This document shows positions 17,901 to 24,564 of a stretch of 25,662 nt of DNA, piece by piece. The position numbers were made by a program, and so were the translations under genes. The notes beneath the pieces were generated by a model. That model was not told the DNA's origin. It saw only the letters and a program-made list of their open reading frames with translations, and made no database searches. How positions within the stretch are numbered: position 1 is the stretch's first letter; every line of letters starts with the position of its first letter. The DNA comes from an uncultured Acetatifactor sp. (GTDB lineage Bacteria > Bacillota > Clostridia > Lachnospirales > Lachnospiraceae): NCBI GenBank assembly GCA_910579755.1, contig CAJTVB010000039.1, forward strand, positions 1 through 25,662. The letters are read 5' to 3'.

Positions 17901-18252
17901 CTCCCAGCACAAACGGATTCTCATTTATTTGATCAAAATATTCCAACGCAATGTGTGTATACACTACCGGTATCTTATCAGCAGGCCTTGCATATATTCC
18001 TGCACTCGCATCCACCAGGCATCGTGTATATGAAACCAAATTTCTTTTTCCTACGCCAGTATTATACCCACTGGTAGCCTTGTTGAATTGTGTATCGCCT
18101 GTATATGCATACTTAATCGCATCCAATATTGTTGATTTTCCACATTCATTTTCGCCGGAAATCAATGTCAGATTTTCAGAAACAGGGATTGTCCTATTGC
18201 TGAATCCATACCAGTTTACCAAATGTATATTTCGCAAAATAGTTTTATTCAT
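14938..18252 (-). CDS. jetC: Wadjet protein JetC, SMC/MukB-like ATPase
   Basis: A 1104-residue SMC-type ATPase, the loop-extruding motor of Wadjet. The head begins MNKTILRNIHLVNWYGF with Walker A GENECGKST (33-41). Long Glu/Lys/Gln-rich coiled coils (about 200-470 and 630-890) flank a hinge-like globular part with NWRNAIEAFLGVHRYAVIV. The C-terminal head half has a signature-like NSGAGTQIPYTLILSAAL and Walker B LIFIDEP (Asp1039, Glu1040). The frame runs on to 18315, but that part overlaps jetB deeply. The ATG at 18252 is chosen because GAGG lies 6-7 bases upstream and the family normally starts here; it overlaps the jetB stop by 8 bases. The ATG at 18258 is a near alternative. It works with JetA (kleisin) and JetB (KITE). 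Confidence 0.92.
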   Translation of the reverse strand: MNKTILRNIHLVNWYGFSNRTIPVSENLTLISGENECGKSTILDAIKYAYTGDTQFNKATSGYNTGVGKRNLVSYTRCLVDASAGIYARPADKIPVVYTHIALEYFDQINENPFVLGVVIETAVTDIRGTHWYAMDGKTIADISFVYEEDSIIKPYDASGFQKKYGVQMKTKKEGITLFMQMIGLKLPYQEVPKYQRKLRNIMAYNPAAKIQEFIKESVLEEHDVNFDKLKEAKKNIEQINGSLEQINQELQDLDSILADYDEHDKKALQLKIDDIKMKYKDLVQCQRDIREAEEFIKKSVITCEALGKRIEEQDQEIDDIDKTYSETRRALLDLDVSKAIEASKQLIDTFEKQLAKLNDEKEKLDIFQQKMQEMVVQLSELGVTVQNGNVLGRLTSKSLDVAEKQRFIDSLKEEIQDCRDKLIEKNTLLKKELEIVQIECEEQNNIIESCNKNRMDYSNVEEQVELIKEINRELKKHGISEEAHMAYEYVIELKDENWRNAIEAFLGVHRYAVIVSNKAFDVANAVLDKSRYRYVELVNTKRLMSKEMDCEEDSVFHYLTIQNETAANYFKFWLGRIHAVDIENVPDYDNAMSMEGKLSRNMAVTYINTRKIRRYCLGSQAIELNRRAAEKKLQELENKEKEILSEQKSLQDKSIYLQAGLACFKEFNLNSHKEWAEVSVDLNNERGHYNELLEAQKNNAEFMALNERVTALGKQLNAKKKERADNITQKTVLETTISEKKKSVEGYKVKEAAKQAELDEERISGNSAVEEAIEEYDQYLSGENQNGGLMVRATKERVDRRVRQLEADINGKQQAYNNRKQEVDKLPIGLECEADYQRRRGKIWIDDLQGIQQKLKEQTITYERIFKREFVLSIYSTAKGAKDDISDINKELRKLQFSTKYQFDVKMLNDNSDYAKILRYAEYLQETNNMSDGQMTFTSLMGYESDEVETREREIRDIINKIIDHNDIAEIKKFADYRNYMSYEIIINNDEVKDGKLSKQVGYNSGAGTQIPYTLILSAALSMLYNVRVNSVRLIFIDEPFEKMSDHNIKLMLDFFKNQNFQVIFCAPPNKLESIGSECGVIIPVLKISNDNMQIGEIKFHEQ

Positions 18253-18883
18253 CTGCATCCTCACTTTCCGGAAAATCTTCCTGCTCAGCCTCTGAATCCT
18301 CTCCATCCGGGGCATATTCCGCCATAACCTGTTTCAATTGCCCGATGTCCATACAAAACTGTAATGTTGGATACAATCGGACTTTCCCTTCCTCTGTTGT
18401 TATGTCGTCACTGTAATCTATCAGACTGAACCTTTTAAACACGCGGTAAGAATCTTTAAACTCTGCCGGTTTCATATTAATCTGATAAATTTTGCATTTA
18501 TCGATAATATCACCGACCGTTACATGCACCGGATCCGCATACCCCATACGTTCCAAAAACAAAAGCCAAAGTGCCATTAATAATTTTACCTGCTTTGCAT
18601 CGAAACGGTATAAATTTATTCTCTTTAATCCGACGGTTTCTATATCTTCATCCGATTGCTGCAGCATTGCTACCTTCATTCTTTCTTCAACAACAACCTT
18701 GTACCCAATTGCCGCCAAATATGTATTAACATCATATTGATTGGACTCTGATGATATAAAATCATACAATTTCTCGTCCTTGTCAGCCACAATAAATGTT
18801 GCGTCAAGCATTTTGCGGATACATCTCTTAAATAAATATGCATCCTCTTCATTCATTTTTTTCATAAAACTGAAATCATTCAT
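18245..18883 (-). CDS. jetB: Wadjet protein JetB, MukE-like subunit
   Basis: A 212-residue protein in the position and size of JetB, the MukE-like KITE subunit that binds the JetA kleisin and the JetC heads. I recognise no short motif. The case rests on gene order A-B-C-D, length, the mixed helical sequence and an acidic tail (about 190-212, nearly all Glu, Asp, Ser). From memory it corresponds to what databases call DUF6063, found in Clostridia beside JetA; this was not checked. It begins with AAGGAG 7 bases before the ATG. Its start overlaps the jetA stop by 8 bases and its stop overlaps the jetC start by 8 bases, so the three are translated together and probably made in fixed ratio. Confidence 0.82.
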   Translation of the reverse strand: MNDFSFMKKMNEEDAYLFKRCIRKMLDATFIVADKDEKLYDFISSESNQYDVNTYLAAIGYKVVVEERMKVAMLQQSDEDIETVGLKRINLYRFDAKQVKLLMALWLLFLERMGYADPVHVTVGDIIDKCKIYQINMKPAEFKDSYRVFKRFSLIDYSDDITTEEGKVRLYPTLQFCMDIGQLKQVMAEYAPDGEDSEAEQEDFPESEDADE

Positions 18884-20327
18884 AAACAGACTCCTTCTGT
18901 TTCTTAATTACTGTCATGTCAGTAATATCTGCAATTTCTGTCTTTACAGTCTCTTTCGACAATTGAATATCATATGGAAATTCCTCATTTTTTGCATAAA
19001 GCATTGCCGCTGCATACATCAAAATTTCCTCTTTTGACTGAATCACCTTTTCTTTCAGATTCATTTGAGCTTCACTGCCCAATTGTACATCCAAAAAAGC
19101 ACTTACCCTGTCAACAGAATACCTATTCGGAGAGCTGTTAAACAACCTTTCTGTTTTCATTCTCTTTTCTTCTTCTGATAACTCCACTGCCGCGAGCCCA
19201 ATATTCTCCCCCTCATTTTTTATACGTTTATTCTTTTCGAAGGACTTGTATCCAACATATTTTTGATTGGTAATACGTGTACAATCTGCAACCTTTTCCA
19301 TTGCAGCATTCTGTTCCTTTTCTGTCATTTTTGACACTGTATTCAAAAAATCATTAATTACAGCCTCCAATCTCACACCATTACTCGCCATCAACATAAT
19401 TCTTGTATTTGCAAGATTATAGTAATTATTGATACGGTTATCGATTAATTCCATGTTAGTCTCATATTCAACACTCAAAAAATATTGAAGCTCTGCAAAA
19501 TATCGTTCAACACGCTCCCTGGCTTCATCATAATCCAATTGCAGTTTTTCTGAACATTCCTTTATCATCTGTTCACAAGTTTCTTCTTGTCTGAGAATCC
19601 TTAATTTTCCTTTTATGAAGGATATCTGAGAGGGAATCAAACCATTATTTTTCACGAAAAAATATTCACTGAAGAAACGGTCCAGCATCTCATCTTTCAT
19701 TATAAATTGCCCAAAACTATTTATATCCTGAAAAATAATTACCGCTTTCATAATACTCGAAATACTGTCTTTCAAGTCTGCCAATTCATTTTTTAATTCT
19801 GTCTCATTATCAATCAGCGGTACAAGAATATTGGTATAAGGTCTCTCTCTGCGACCAGAATCTTCCTCAAATGCAGATTTTATAATATCATACATAGCAA
19901 AAATACGATTTGACATCATGCCTTCTCCACTTTTTTCTGTCATTTTCCTCAGAAAATCCATAAATCTTCTACAGTCAATTGAAATATTGACAACATACTC
20001 ACCATTTCTGCCTATCTCTCGGGGCAGTAACCAACCGCATTCTCGAAACAAGGAAAGAATTTCCGATGATTGCAGCTCAGTACCATTCTCCTCCGTTTCT
20101 GTCTCTTCGGCTGCACTAATATCATCAGCTGAATTCTTCTTTGTGTCTGTTATCCCTGCATTCTTTAAGTAAACTGTAATGCTGTCTTTTGCATCTGATT
20201 CGTACAATACCGGTAATTCTTTGGTTTTATCAATTAATATCTGAATACAATCATAATACATTCTTCTGTATTTCAATGTAAACGGTTTGAAAAAAGCATC
20301 ATTTTTTATATAATCAAAAAAATTCAT
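18876..20327 (-). CDS. jetA: Wadjet protein JetA, MukF-like kleisin
   Basis: A 483-residue protein in the JetA position of a Wadjet operon. JetA is the kleisin that bridges the JetC heads and holds JetB. The start MNFFDYIKNDAFFKPFTLKY and the overall length fit the Firmicutes JetA family. The N-terminal third is predicted to hold winged helices, with an acidic low-complexity linker near 72-88 (EETETEENGTE). The middle is helical with paired repeats (about 250-345). The C-terminal 80 residues form the likely head-binding winged helix. With its partners this set best fits type III Wadjet, from memory of the type definitions. The ATG overlaps the stop of the HTH-Nudix gene by four bases, preceded by GGAGG inside that gene. 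Confidence 0.86.
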   Translation of the reverse strand: MNFFDYIKNDAFFKPFTLKYRRMYYDCIQILIDKTKELPVLYESDAKDSITVYLKNAGITDTKKNSADDISAAEETETEENGTELQSSEILSLFRECGWLLPREIGRNGEYVVNISIDCRRFMDFLRKMTEKSGEGMMSNRIFAMYDIIKSAFEEDSGRRERPYTNILVPLIDNETELKNELADLKDSISSIMKAVIIFQDINSFGQFIMKDEMLDRFFSEYFFVKNNGLIPSQISFIKGKLRILRQEETCEQMIKECSEKLQLDYDEARERVERYFAELQYFLSVEYETNMELIDNRINNYYNLANTRIMLMASNGVRLEAVINDFLNTVSKMTEKEQNAAMEKVADCTRITNQKYVGYKSFEKNKRIKNEGENIGLAAVELSEEEKRMKTERLFNSSPNRYSVDRVSAFLDVQLGSEAQMNLKEKVIQSKEEILMYAAAMLYAKNEEFPYDIQLSKETVKTEIADITDMTVIKKQKESVYE

Positions 20328-21055
20328 TGTTTTGCCTCCAACGGTAACTGCCTGTCCACCTCCGTAAAAAAGTATTCCAATGTGTCCACAAACAATTTTT
20401 GCTCAAACAGTTCCTCAATTTGTTCCCGCTTCATCCATGCAGCCTGCGCCACTTCATCCGTTTCAGCGTTGCCAAGATCCACTTCTCCGTCATATTCAAA
20501 CAGCCAAACATCCATAATATCATTATAAATCTTACCATCTATAATTTTGCGTGTTTTTGTAAAAAGAACCCTCCCCTTTCCCGGCGCCAAATCAACGCCG
20601 ACTTCTTCCTTTGCTTCCCTGATTGCCCCTGATAAACTATCTTCGCCTTTCACGACCGAACCTCCCACGCATTCCCACATCAGGGGATACGTCGGTCTGT
20701 TTGCAGAGCGTTGAGAGATAAGGTACTCCCCCTTAGAATTACGAATCCACACATGTACCACCATGTGATATCCATCTATCGGCAGTTGTTCTCCCCTGAC
20801 ATGGTCTTTTCCCAGAAGTTCCCTGTTCTCGTTATACAAATCCCAGATTTCCGCATCCGGCACATACTCCACAATATCCCCAAAATCTGCGTTTAAGGTC
20901 TTGCAGATTTTGCTGAGAATTGAAAGACTCACCTCTTCATCACGACGGAGTCTGGTCATTGTATTAGGGGCAATTTCTGCCTTTTTTCGCAAATCTGATT
21001 TGCTCATTTTTTTATCTACTAACAGTTTCCATAATTTGTTGTATGATACAGCCAT
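20324..21055 (-). CDS. HTH-Nudix fusion protein, first gene of the Wadjet operon
   Basis: A 243-residue two-domain protein. Residues 1-67 are a Cro/C1-type helix-turn-helix (MAVSYNKLWKLLVDKK, then IAPNTMTRLRRDEEVSLSIL). Residues 75-235 are a Nudix hydrolase domain with a complete Nudix box from Gly132 to Gly153: G-x5-E-x7-REAKEEVG. The Nudix part resembles the Idi/YfcD-like group (YLISQRSANRPTYPLMWECVGG). All box residues needed for metal-dependent pyrophosphate hydrolysis are present, so it may cleave or only sense a nucleotide-like ligand. The ATG at 21055 is preferred over 21061 because AGGAG is 8 bases from it and only 2 from the other. It precedes jetA with a 4-base ATGA overlap and carries the operon's only recognisable promoter. 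Such tight coupling suggests control of, or help to, the defence system. No published role of this pairing is known to me. Confidence 0.88.
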   Translation of the reverse strand: MAVSYNKLWKLLVDKKMSKSDLRKKAEIAPNTMTRLRRDEEVSLSILSKICKTLNADFGDIVEYVPDAEIWDLYNENRELLGKDHVRGEQLPIDGYHMVVHVWIRNSKGEYLISQRSANRPTYPLMWECVGGSVVKGEDSLSGAIREAKEEVGVDLAPGKGRVLFTKTRKIIDGKIYNDIMDVWLFEYDGEVDLGNAETDEVAQAAWMKREQIEELFEQKLFVDTLEYFFTEVDRQLPLEAKQ

Positions 21056-21125
21056 TATCATATCTCCTGCTCTTATCCAGTATAATCCAATCCAACCTGA
21101 TTGCCCATACGTTCAGCGTAGCTTC

Positions 21126-21154
21126 AGGATACCATCATGCACCTTCCTTTTCAA
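21126..21154 (-). promoter_or_regulatory. Promoter of the HTH-Nudix/Wadjet operon
   Basis: On the minus strand TTGAAA (21149-21154), a 17-base spacer and TATCCT (21126-21131) fit a sigma-A promoter about 65 bases before the HTH-Nudix start. A second possible -10, TATACT, lies nearer the gene but lacks a -35 box. Confidence 0.5.
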
Positions 21155-21161
21155 TATTCTT

Positions 21162-21177
21162 TCGCAATTTCTTGCGA
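21162..21177. promoter_or_regulatory. Inverted repeat upstream of the Wadjet promoter
   Basis: A perfect inverted repeat TCGCAA-tttc-TTGCGA lies 8 bases upstream of the -35 box. It is the only clear palindrome in this promoter region and could be the site of the operon's own HTH protein. Short enough that chance is possible. Confidence 0.35.
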
Positions 21178-21243
21178 TTGTTTCTCAATCTGATCGGCTT
21201 ATACGCCCTCAGTCCGCCCTTCTGTTGCTGTATTATTTAAATT

Positions 21244-21492
21244 ATGCTTGAATATATGGAAGACCCGTTCAAAAAGCCAGAAAAAAATGCACTGGACTGG
21301 ACAGACAGTGCTTATGCAGCAACTGAAAATAACGGACAGGCCGTAGGCTTCTTCTGTTATTCTGTCAATACGGCAGACAATATCGGCTTTCTTAAATTTA
21401 TAATCGTTGATAAAACAAAGCGGGGAAAAGGTTACGGAAAAGAAATGCTGAATCTGGCTCTGCAATATGCTTTTCAGATAACCGGCGCAAAG
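21244..21492 (+). pseudogene. GNAT acetyltransferase fragment
   Basis: About 80 codons of a GNAT-fold N-acetyltransferase: AVGFFCYSVN, then GFLKFIIVDKTKRGKGYGKEM with the acetyl-CoA loop RGKGYG, then LALQYAFQITGAK. Both ends are missing: the part before MEDPFKK is too short for the family's first strands, and after about 21492 the frame loses all homology and runs antisense to a lipoprotein start. No ribosome site precedes the ATG. A remnant on the upstream edge of the Wadjet island. Confidence 0.65.
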
Positions 21493-21494
21493 GC

Positions 21495-21610
21495 CCCATC
21501 TCTGTTTCACTGGATGAAACTGTCTCAGTTTCTGATGCCGGATTTGTGCCGCAGCCGCAGATACCAAACAATGTCCATAAACAGACGATCACCGCAAATG
21601 CTTTCTTCAT
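21495..21610 (-). pseudogene. Lipoprotein 5' fragment
   Basis: The frame from ATG 21610 starts with a clear lipoprotein signal peptide: MKK, a hydrophobic stretch, lipobox GICG/C, then a Ser/Thr/Glu-rich linker (ASETETVSSSETE). AAGGA lies 9 bases upstream. After about 38 residues it runs into the antisense of the GNAT fragment, so everything past the linker is lost. Similar signal-plus-linker starts precede flavodoxin lipoproteins in Clostridia, which would fit the neighbourhood, but the catalytic domain is not here to prove it. Confidence 0.55.
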
Positions 21611-21688
21611 TTCTCAATTTCCTTCCATATCAGTTTTTTACCTGCGGTCAGTCAAACAAAAGATTTTCCATTTTTGTATATTGAATGG

Positions 21689-22165
21689 TTATTTCAACAC
21701 ATTAAAGATCCCGACCTGCTCTGCGGAAACCGGTGCAATGAAGCTCTGCCCGATAAAATACTGAGCAAACCCGTCATTGGGTTTCCCAACGGGGAATATC
21801 ATGCTGTTTTCGTGGGCCGTTTTTGCATCCACCATTTCAGCCTCCTCATTCCATACTTCCTTTGCCATATTGAACGCAGCCCAGCCCTTCGGCCATCCGG
21901 CATAAAAAGCAGTATGGGTAACGGCTGCCGCAATCTCCTTCTTCGTTACTCCTGCCTTTTTCGCATTCTCCAAATGAAACTTAAGTGAGGAATCCGTCAC
22001 TCCCAAAGACATCAGCGCTACCACGGTGATGATACATCGGGTTTTGTGGTCCATATCTTGGTTGTTCCAGTTCTCTCCAAACAGTACATCGTCATTATAG
22101 TGCGCAAATTCAGGTGCAAAATTTCCAAGTGCGGTTCTTCCCGCCGTCTGTATGATCTTTTCCAT
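21689..22165 (-). CDS. Carboxymuconolactone decarboxylase-family protein, cupin part truncated
   Basis: A 158-residue protein. Residues 1-115 form an AhpD/CMD-fold domain (CIITVVALMSLGVTDSSLKF, then HLENAKKAGVTKKEI with His64, then HTAFYAGWPKGWAAFNMAKEV). Residues 119-156 (HENSMIFPVGKPNDGF, YFIGQSFIAP, AEQVGIFNV) match the start of the cupin domain that follows CMD in many clostridial fusions, where the chain normally goes on to the His-containing cupin strands. Here it ends after two more residues, so the metal-binding cupin is lost. The CMD half may still fold. Substrate unknown; such proteins occur in redox gene clusters. AAGGAG lies 9 bases before the start; it follows the MATE gene by 70 bases on the same strand. 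Confidence 0.78.
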   Translation of the reverse strand: MEKIIQTAGRTALGNFAPEFAHYNDDVLFGENWNNQDMDHKTRCIITVVALMSLGVTDSSLKFHLENAKKAGVTKKEIAAAVTHTAFYAGWPKGWAAFNMAKEVWNEEAEMVDAKTAHENSMIFPVGKPNDGFAQYFIGQSFIAPVSAEQVGIFNVLK

Positions 22166-22235
22166 CGCTCTGTTCTCCTTTCTTTACAACACGCTTTCTG
22201 CCCATGCTTTCATTTCTGTACCAGAAACTCCGTTT

Positions 22236-23585
22236 TCATGCCCTAATCACCTGAAAGTTTTTCCACTTCCCGGACTTTAACCGCAGGAAGAATAGTACTG
22301 CCCGGAGTAACCAGTCGCAGACCATGGCGACGGCAATACCGATGACTCCCATATCAAAAACAATACCAAGCAGCCACGACAAAAGCAGCCTCACGGCAAG
22401 GGTAGAAACAACGGAAACGACCATCGTAAACTTTACATCCCCGGCTACTCTCAAGCCGTTACTCAATGCGCCGGAAAAGGGAAATGCGACAGCATTAAGT
22501 ACGTTGTGGATCAATACCAGCCAGATGACAAGCTGCTTTGTTTTTGGCTCCAATGCGTAAACCATGAGAAACAGCGGCGTCAGCAGAAAGATCAGAAAAT
22601 TCCATGCGGATGACAGCAGAAGCGTAATACAGGTCAGCTTTTTGAAATAATAGTCTGCAGCGTCCGAGTCTCCATTTCCCATACATTGTCCGATCACTGT
22701 GATAAAGGCCGGACCCATGGCAACTCCCGCCAGAGCTGCCATCGACCAGATGCTCTGCGCCACACCGTTTGCGGCGATCTGATAAGTGCCAAACAGGGCC
22801 ACAATACTGGATAGAGCCACCTTTACAAGCTGAAAAACGCCATTCTCCAGACCGTTTGGTACGGCAATACCCAAAATCTGTTTCATGGACGCGCCGTTCC
22901 ACCTGAAAATCCATTGCCGCCGATAAACCACCCCGTTTTGCTTCCTGTAACACAACACTGTAATGACCACAGCGGAAAAAATTCTGGCGATCAGGGACGG
23001 CCATGCAACACCCGCCACCCCGGCATGGAGGACAAATACGCCAATGATATTGCCAATGATATTGATTATGTTGGAGACTACCGACAGATACATGGTCACG
23101 TCCGTTTTTCCCAGACTGCGATAGATTGCCGCACCGGAATTGTAGACGGCCAGCGCAGGGTAAGAGTAAGCGGAGATTCTAAGATAGGTCACACAGGCTG
23201 CCATGACATCCGGCTCCACCCTGCCAAACAGCAGCCGCAAAAGCCACTCGCCGCCAAGCAGTACAAGCGCCGAGATGATAACGGAAAAAACAGTGGAGAA
23301 CAGCAGAAGCTGGCTGGCAGATTCCCCGGCATTATCCATAGCCTTGCGTCCGATATACTGGCAGATCACCACAGCACCGCCGGAAGCCAGGGCGGTAAAC
23401 AGATAGATAAAGATGGTATTAAACTGATTGACTAAAGCCACCCCGGATACTGCCGCTTCCCCCGCATAGCTGACCACAAACGTATCCACCATGCCTACCA
23501 GCATGACCAGAAGCTGTTCCAGAAACAGCGGCAGTATCATGTTTTTCAAGTCTCTGTTGGAAAAAATTTCTATTTCCTGCCCCAT
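22236..23585 (-). CDS. MATE family efflux transporter
   Basis: A 449-residue integral membrane protein with about 12 membrane helices in two six-helix halves, the length and layout of MATE (NorM/DinF-like) exporters. It starts with the family pattern NRDLKNMILPLFLEQLLVMLVGMVDTFVVS, where the first helix carries the LxP-x(n)-Q-L and VDT motifs, and continues with GGAVVICQYIGRK. MATE proteins export drugs or metabolites using Na+ or H+ gradients; the substrate cannot be read from sequence. GGAGGAG lies 5 bases before the ATG. It follows the Fe-ADH remnant by 28 bases and precedes the CMD-family gene, in a run of same-strand genes led by the MerR-flavodoxin fusion. Confidence 0.93.
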   Translation of the reverse strand: MGQEIEIFSNRDLKNMILPLFLEQLLVMLVGMVDTFVVSYAGEAAVSGVALVNQFNTIFIYLFTALASGGAVVICQYIGRKAMDNAGESASQLLLFSTVFSVIISALVLLGGEWLLRLLFGRVEPDVMAACVTYLRISAYSYPALAVYNSGAAIYRSLGKTDVTMYLSVVSNIINIIGNIIGVFVLHAGVAGVAWPSLIARIFSAVVITVLCYRKQNGVVYRRQWIFRWNGASMKQILGIAVPNGLENGVFQLVKVALSSIVALFGTYQIAANGVAQSIWSMAALAGVAMGPAFITVIGQCMGNGDSDAADYYFKKLTCITLLLSSAWNFLIFLLTPLFLMVYALEPKTKQLVIWLVLIHNVLNAVAFPFSGALSNGLRVAGDVKFTMVVSVVSTLAVRLLLSWLLGIVFDMGVIGIAVAMVCDWLLRAVLFFLRLKSGKWKNFQVIRA

Positions 23586-23613
23586 TCTTTCTCCTCCTGC
23601 TTAAAATCCTTTG

Positions 23614-23733
23614 TTATTTGTACGCCTTTTCAAAGATTGCAGCACAATCCTCATGGCTCACATCCTTCGGATCGGCACCAAACAGCGCGCCCATTGTTTC
23701 ACGGGCATTTCTTACCAGAATTTCAAGCTCAGA
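23614..23733 (-). pseudogene. Iron-containing alcohol dehydrogenase C-terminal remnant
   Basis: A minus-strand frame ending at TAA 23614-23616 reads SELEILVRNARETMGALFG then ADPKDVSHEDCAAIFEKAYK. This resembles the last helices of clostridial iron-containing alcohol dehydrogenases (NARETMGGLF...EEDCIKIYEKAY type, from memory). Only about 39 codons remain and the upstream side joins a lipoprotein start in another frame. Confidence 0.45.
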
Positions 23734-23851
23734 CTTCTGTCTGCCCGTTATCGTCTGCGGACCTGCTATCCTGCCCTGTGGCATTGTTCCCACAAGAGCA
23801 TAACATTATCATCATGACTGTCGCCATGAAAATGGCACTGATTTTCTTCAC
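23729..23851 (-). pseudogene. Lipoprotein 5' stub
   Basis: A 40-codon frame begins at GTG 23851, overlapping the TGA of the DUF4405 gene (GTGA), with AGGAG 7 bases upstream. It encodes KKISAIFMATVMMIMLCSC, a lipoprotein signal with lipobox LCSC, and then a polar linker (GNNATGQDSRSADDNGQTEV) before a stop. The length is that of a signal plus linker only, so the folded domain has been lost; the sequence goes on in another frame with an alcohol dehydrogenase tail. It could be made as a tiny lipopeptide, but a deletion stub is more likely. Confidence 0.6.
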
Positions 23852-24561
23852 TTTGCATCTCCTTTCTTTTGGGCTGCGTAAGCTGAGAGTTTTCCGATTC
23901 CCTTGGTAATAGAAAAACCAGCAAAAACCCAGAATCCCATCATCACTGCATATTCCAGAATTACAGACAACTTACTCTGCTCAAAGTCGAAGAATACAAA
24001 TTCATTCTTCAGGAACATATAAGAAACAATATTCTTCCGAATAAAGCAGAGTAATCCGTATCCTGCAATCAGCACAACTACCAACCGTAAAACCCACACA
24101 GACATGCCAGACAATTTTTTGCCGGGCAGTGTCCTGCCCTTTAATAATCTGCGGAACATTCCCGTAACCATTCCCCAGTGCATGCCCAGATGAAAGCTCA
24201 TCAACACAAATCCCCAATAAGAAGCCGCCATGTGCATTCTTCTTGCCGTTGCCATAGGACCGCTGATAGGAAGAGCAGCAAACACATACCGGGACATGAC
24301 AATGCCACTGTATCCAAGACAAAGCATGGAAATAAGGACACTGAAATTAAAGGTTGTTTGTATGATCCGTAACAATCTGTATTTTCCTTTGAACAGATTA
24401 CCGTACCACCTGATATTCAGGATATTGTGTGCGATGAGCAGAACAAGCATCCCTGCCCCAAACCACTCATGAAGCGCCTGCCCGGTAATCTGATAGGCCA
24501 TCAGGCAGAGCAGTAATGCCGTCATCAAGACGTCAATTACCATCTTTATTTTGGTTTTCAT
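23848..24561 (-). CDS. DUF4405 cytochrome b-like membrane protein
   Basis: A 237-residue membrane protein with about six hydrophobic helices. It has the DUF4405 layout: helix 1 DVLMTALLLCLMAYQI, then His in LHEWFG (31), His in AHNILN (45), RRMHMAASYWG (about 109) and FHLGMHWG (about 123-127). Paired histidines in successive helices suggest haem b binding and transmembrane electron transfer, as in cytochrome b561-like families, but this is inferred. It starts 3 bases after the MerR-flavodoxin stop with GGGAG 8 bases upstream, so the two are one operon. A flavodoxin domain and a haem membrane protein could exchange electrons. Its stop overlaps the start of a lipoprotein stub. Confidence 0.82.
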   Translation of the reverse strand: MKTKIKMVIDVLMTALLLCLMAYQITGQALHEWFGAGMLVLLIAHNILNIRWYGNLFKGKYRLLRIIQTTFNFSVLISMLCLGYSGIVMSRYVFAALPISGPMATARRMHMAASYWGFVLMSFHLGMHWGMVTGMFRRLLKGRTLPGKKLSGMSVWVLRLVVVLIAGYGLLCFIRKNIVSYMFLKNEFVFFDFEQSKLSVILEYAVMMGFWVFAGFSITKGIGKLSAYAAQKKGDAK

Positions 24562-24564
24562 AAG

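Noticed and set aside
13674..20327. Housekeeping MukBEF or SbcCD locus
   Set aside because: The Toprim nuclease JetD with its DxD motif, and the A-B-C-D order with overlaps, identify Wadjet instead.
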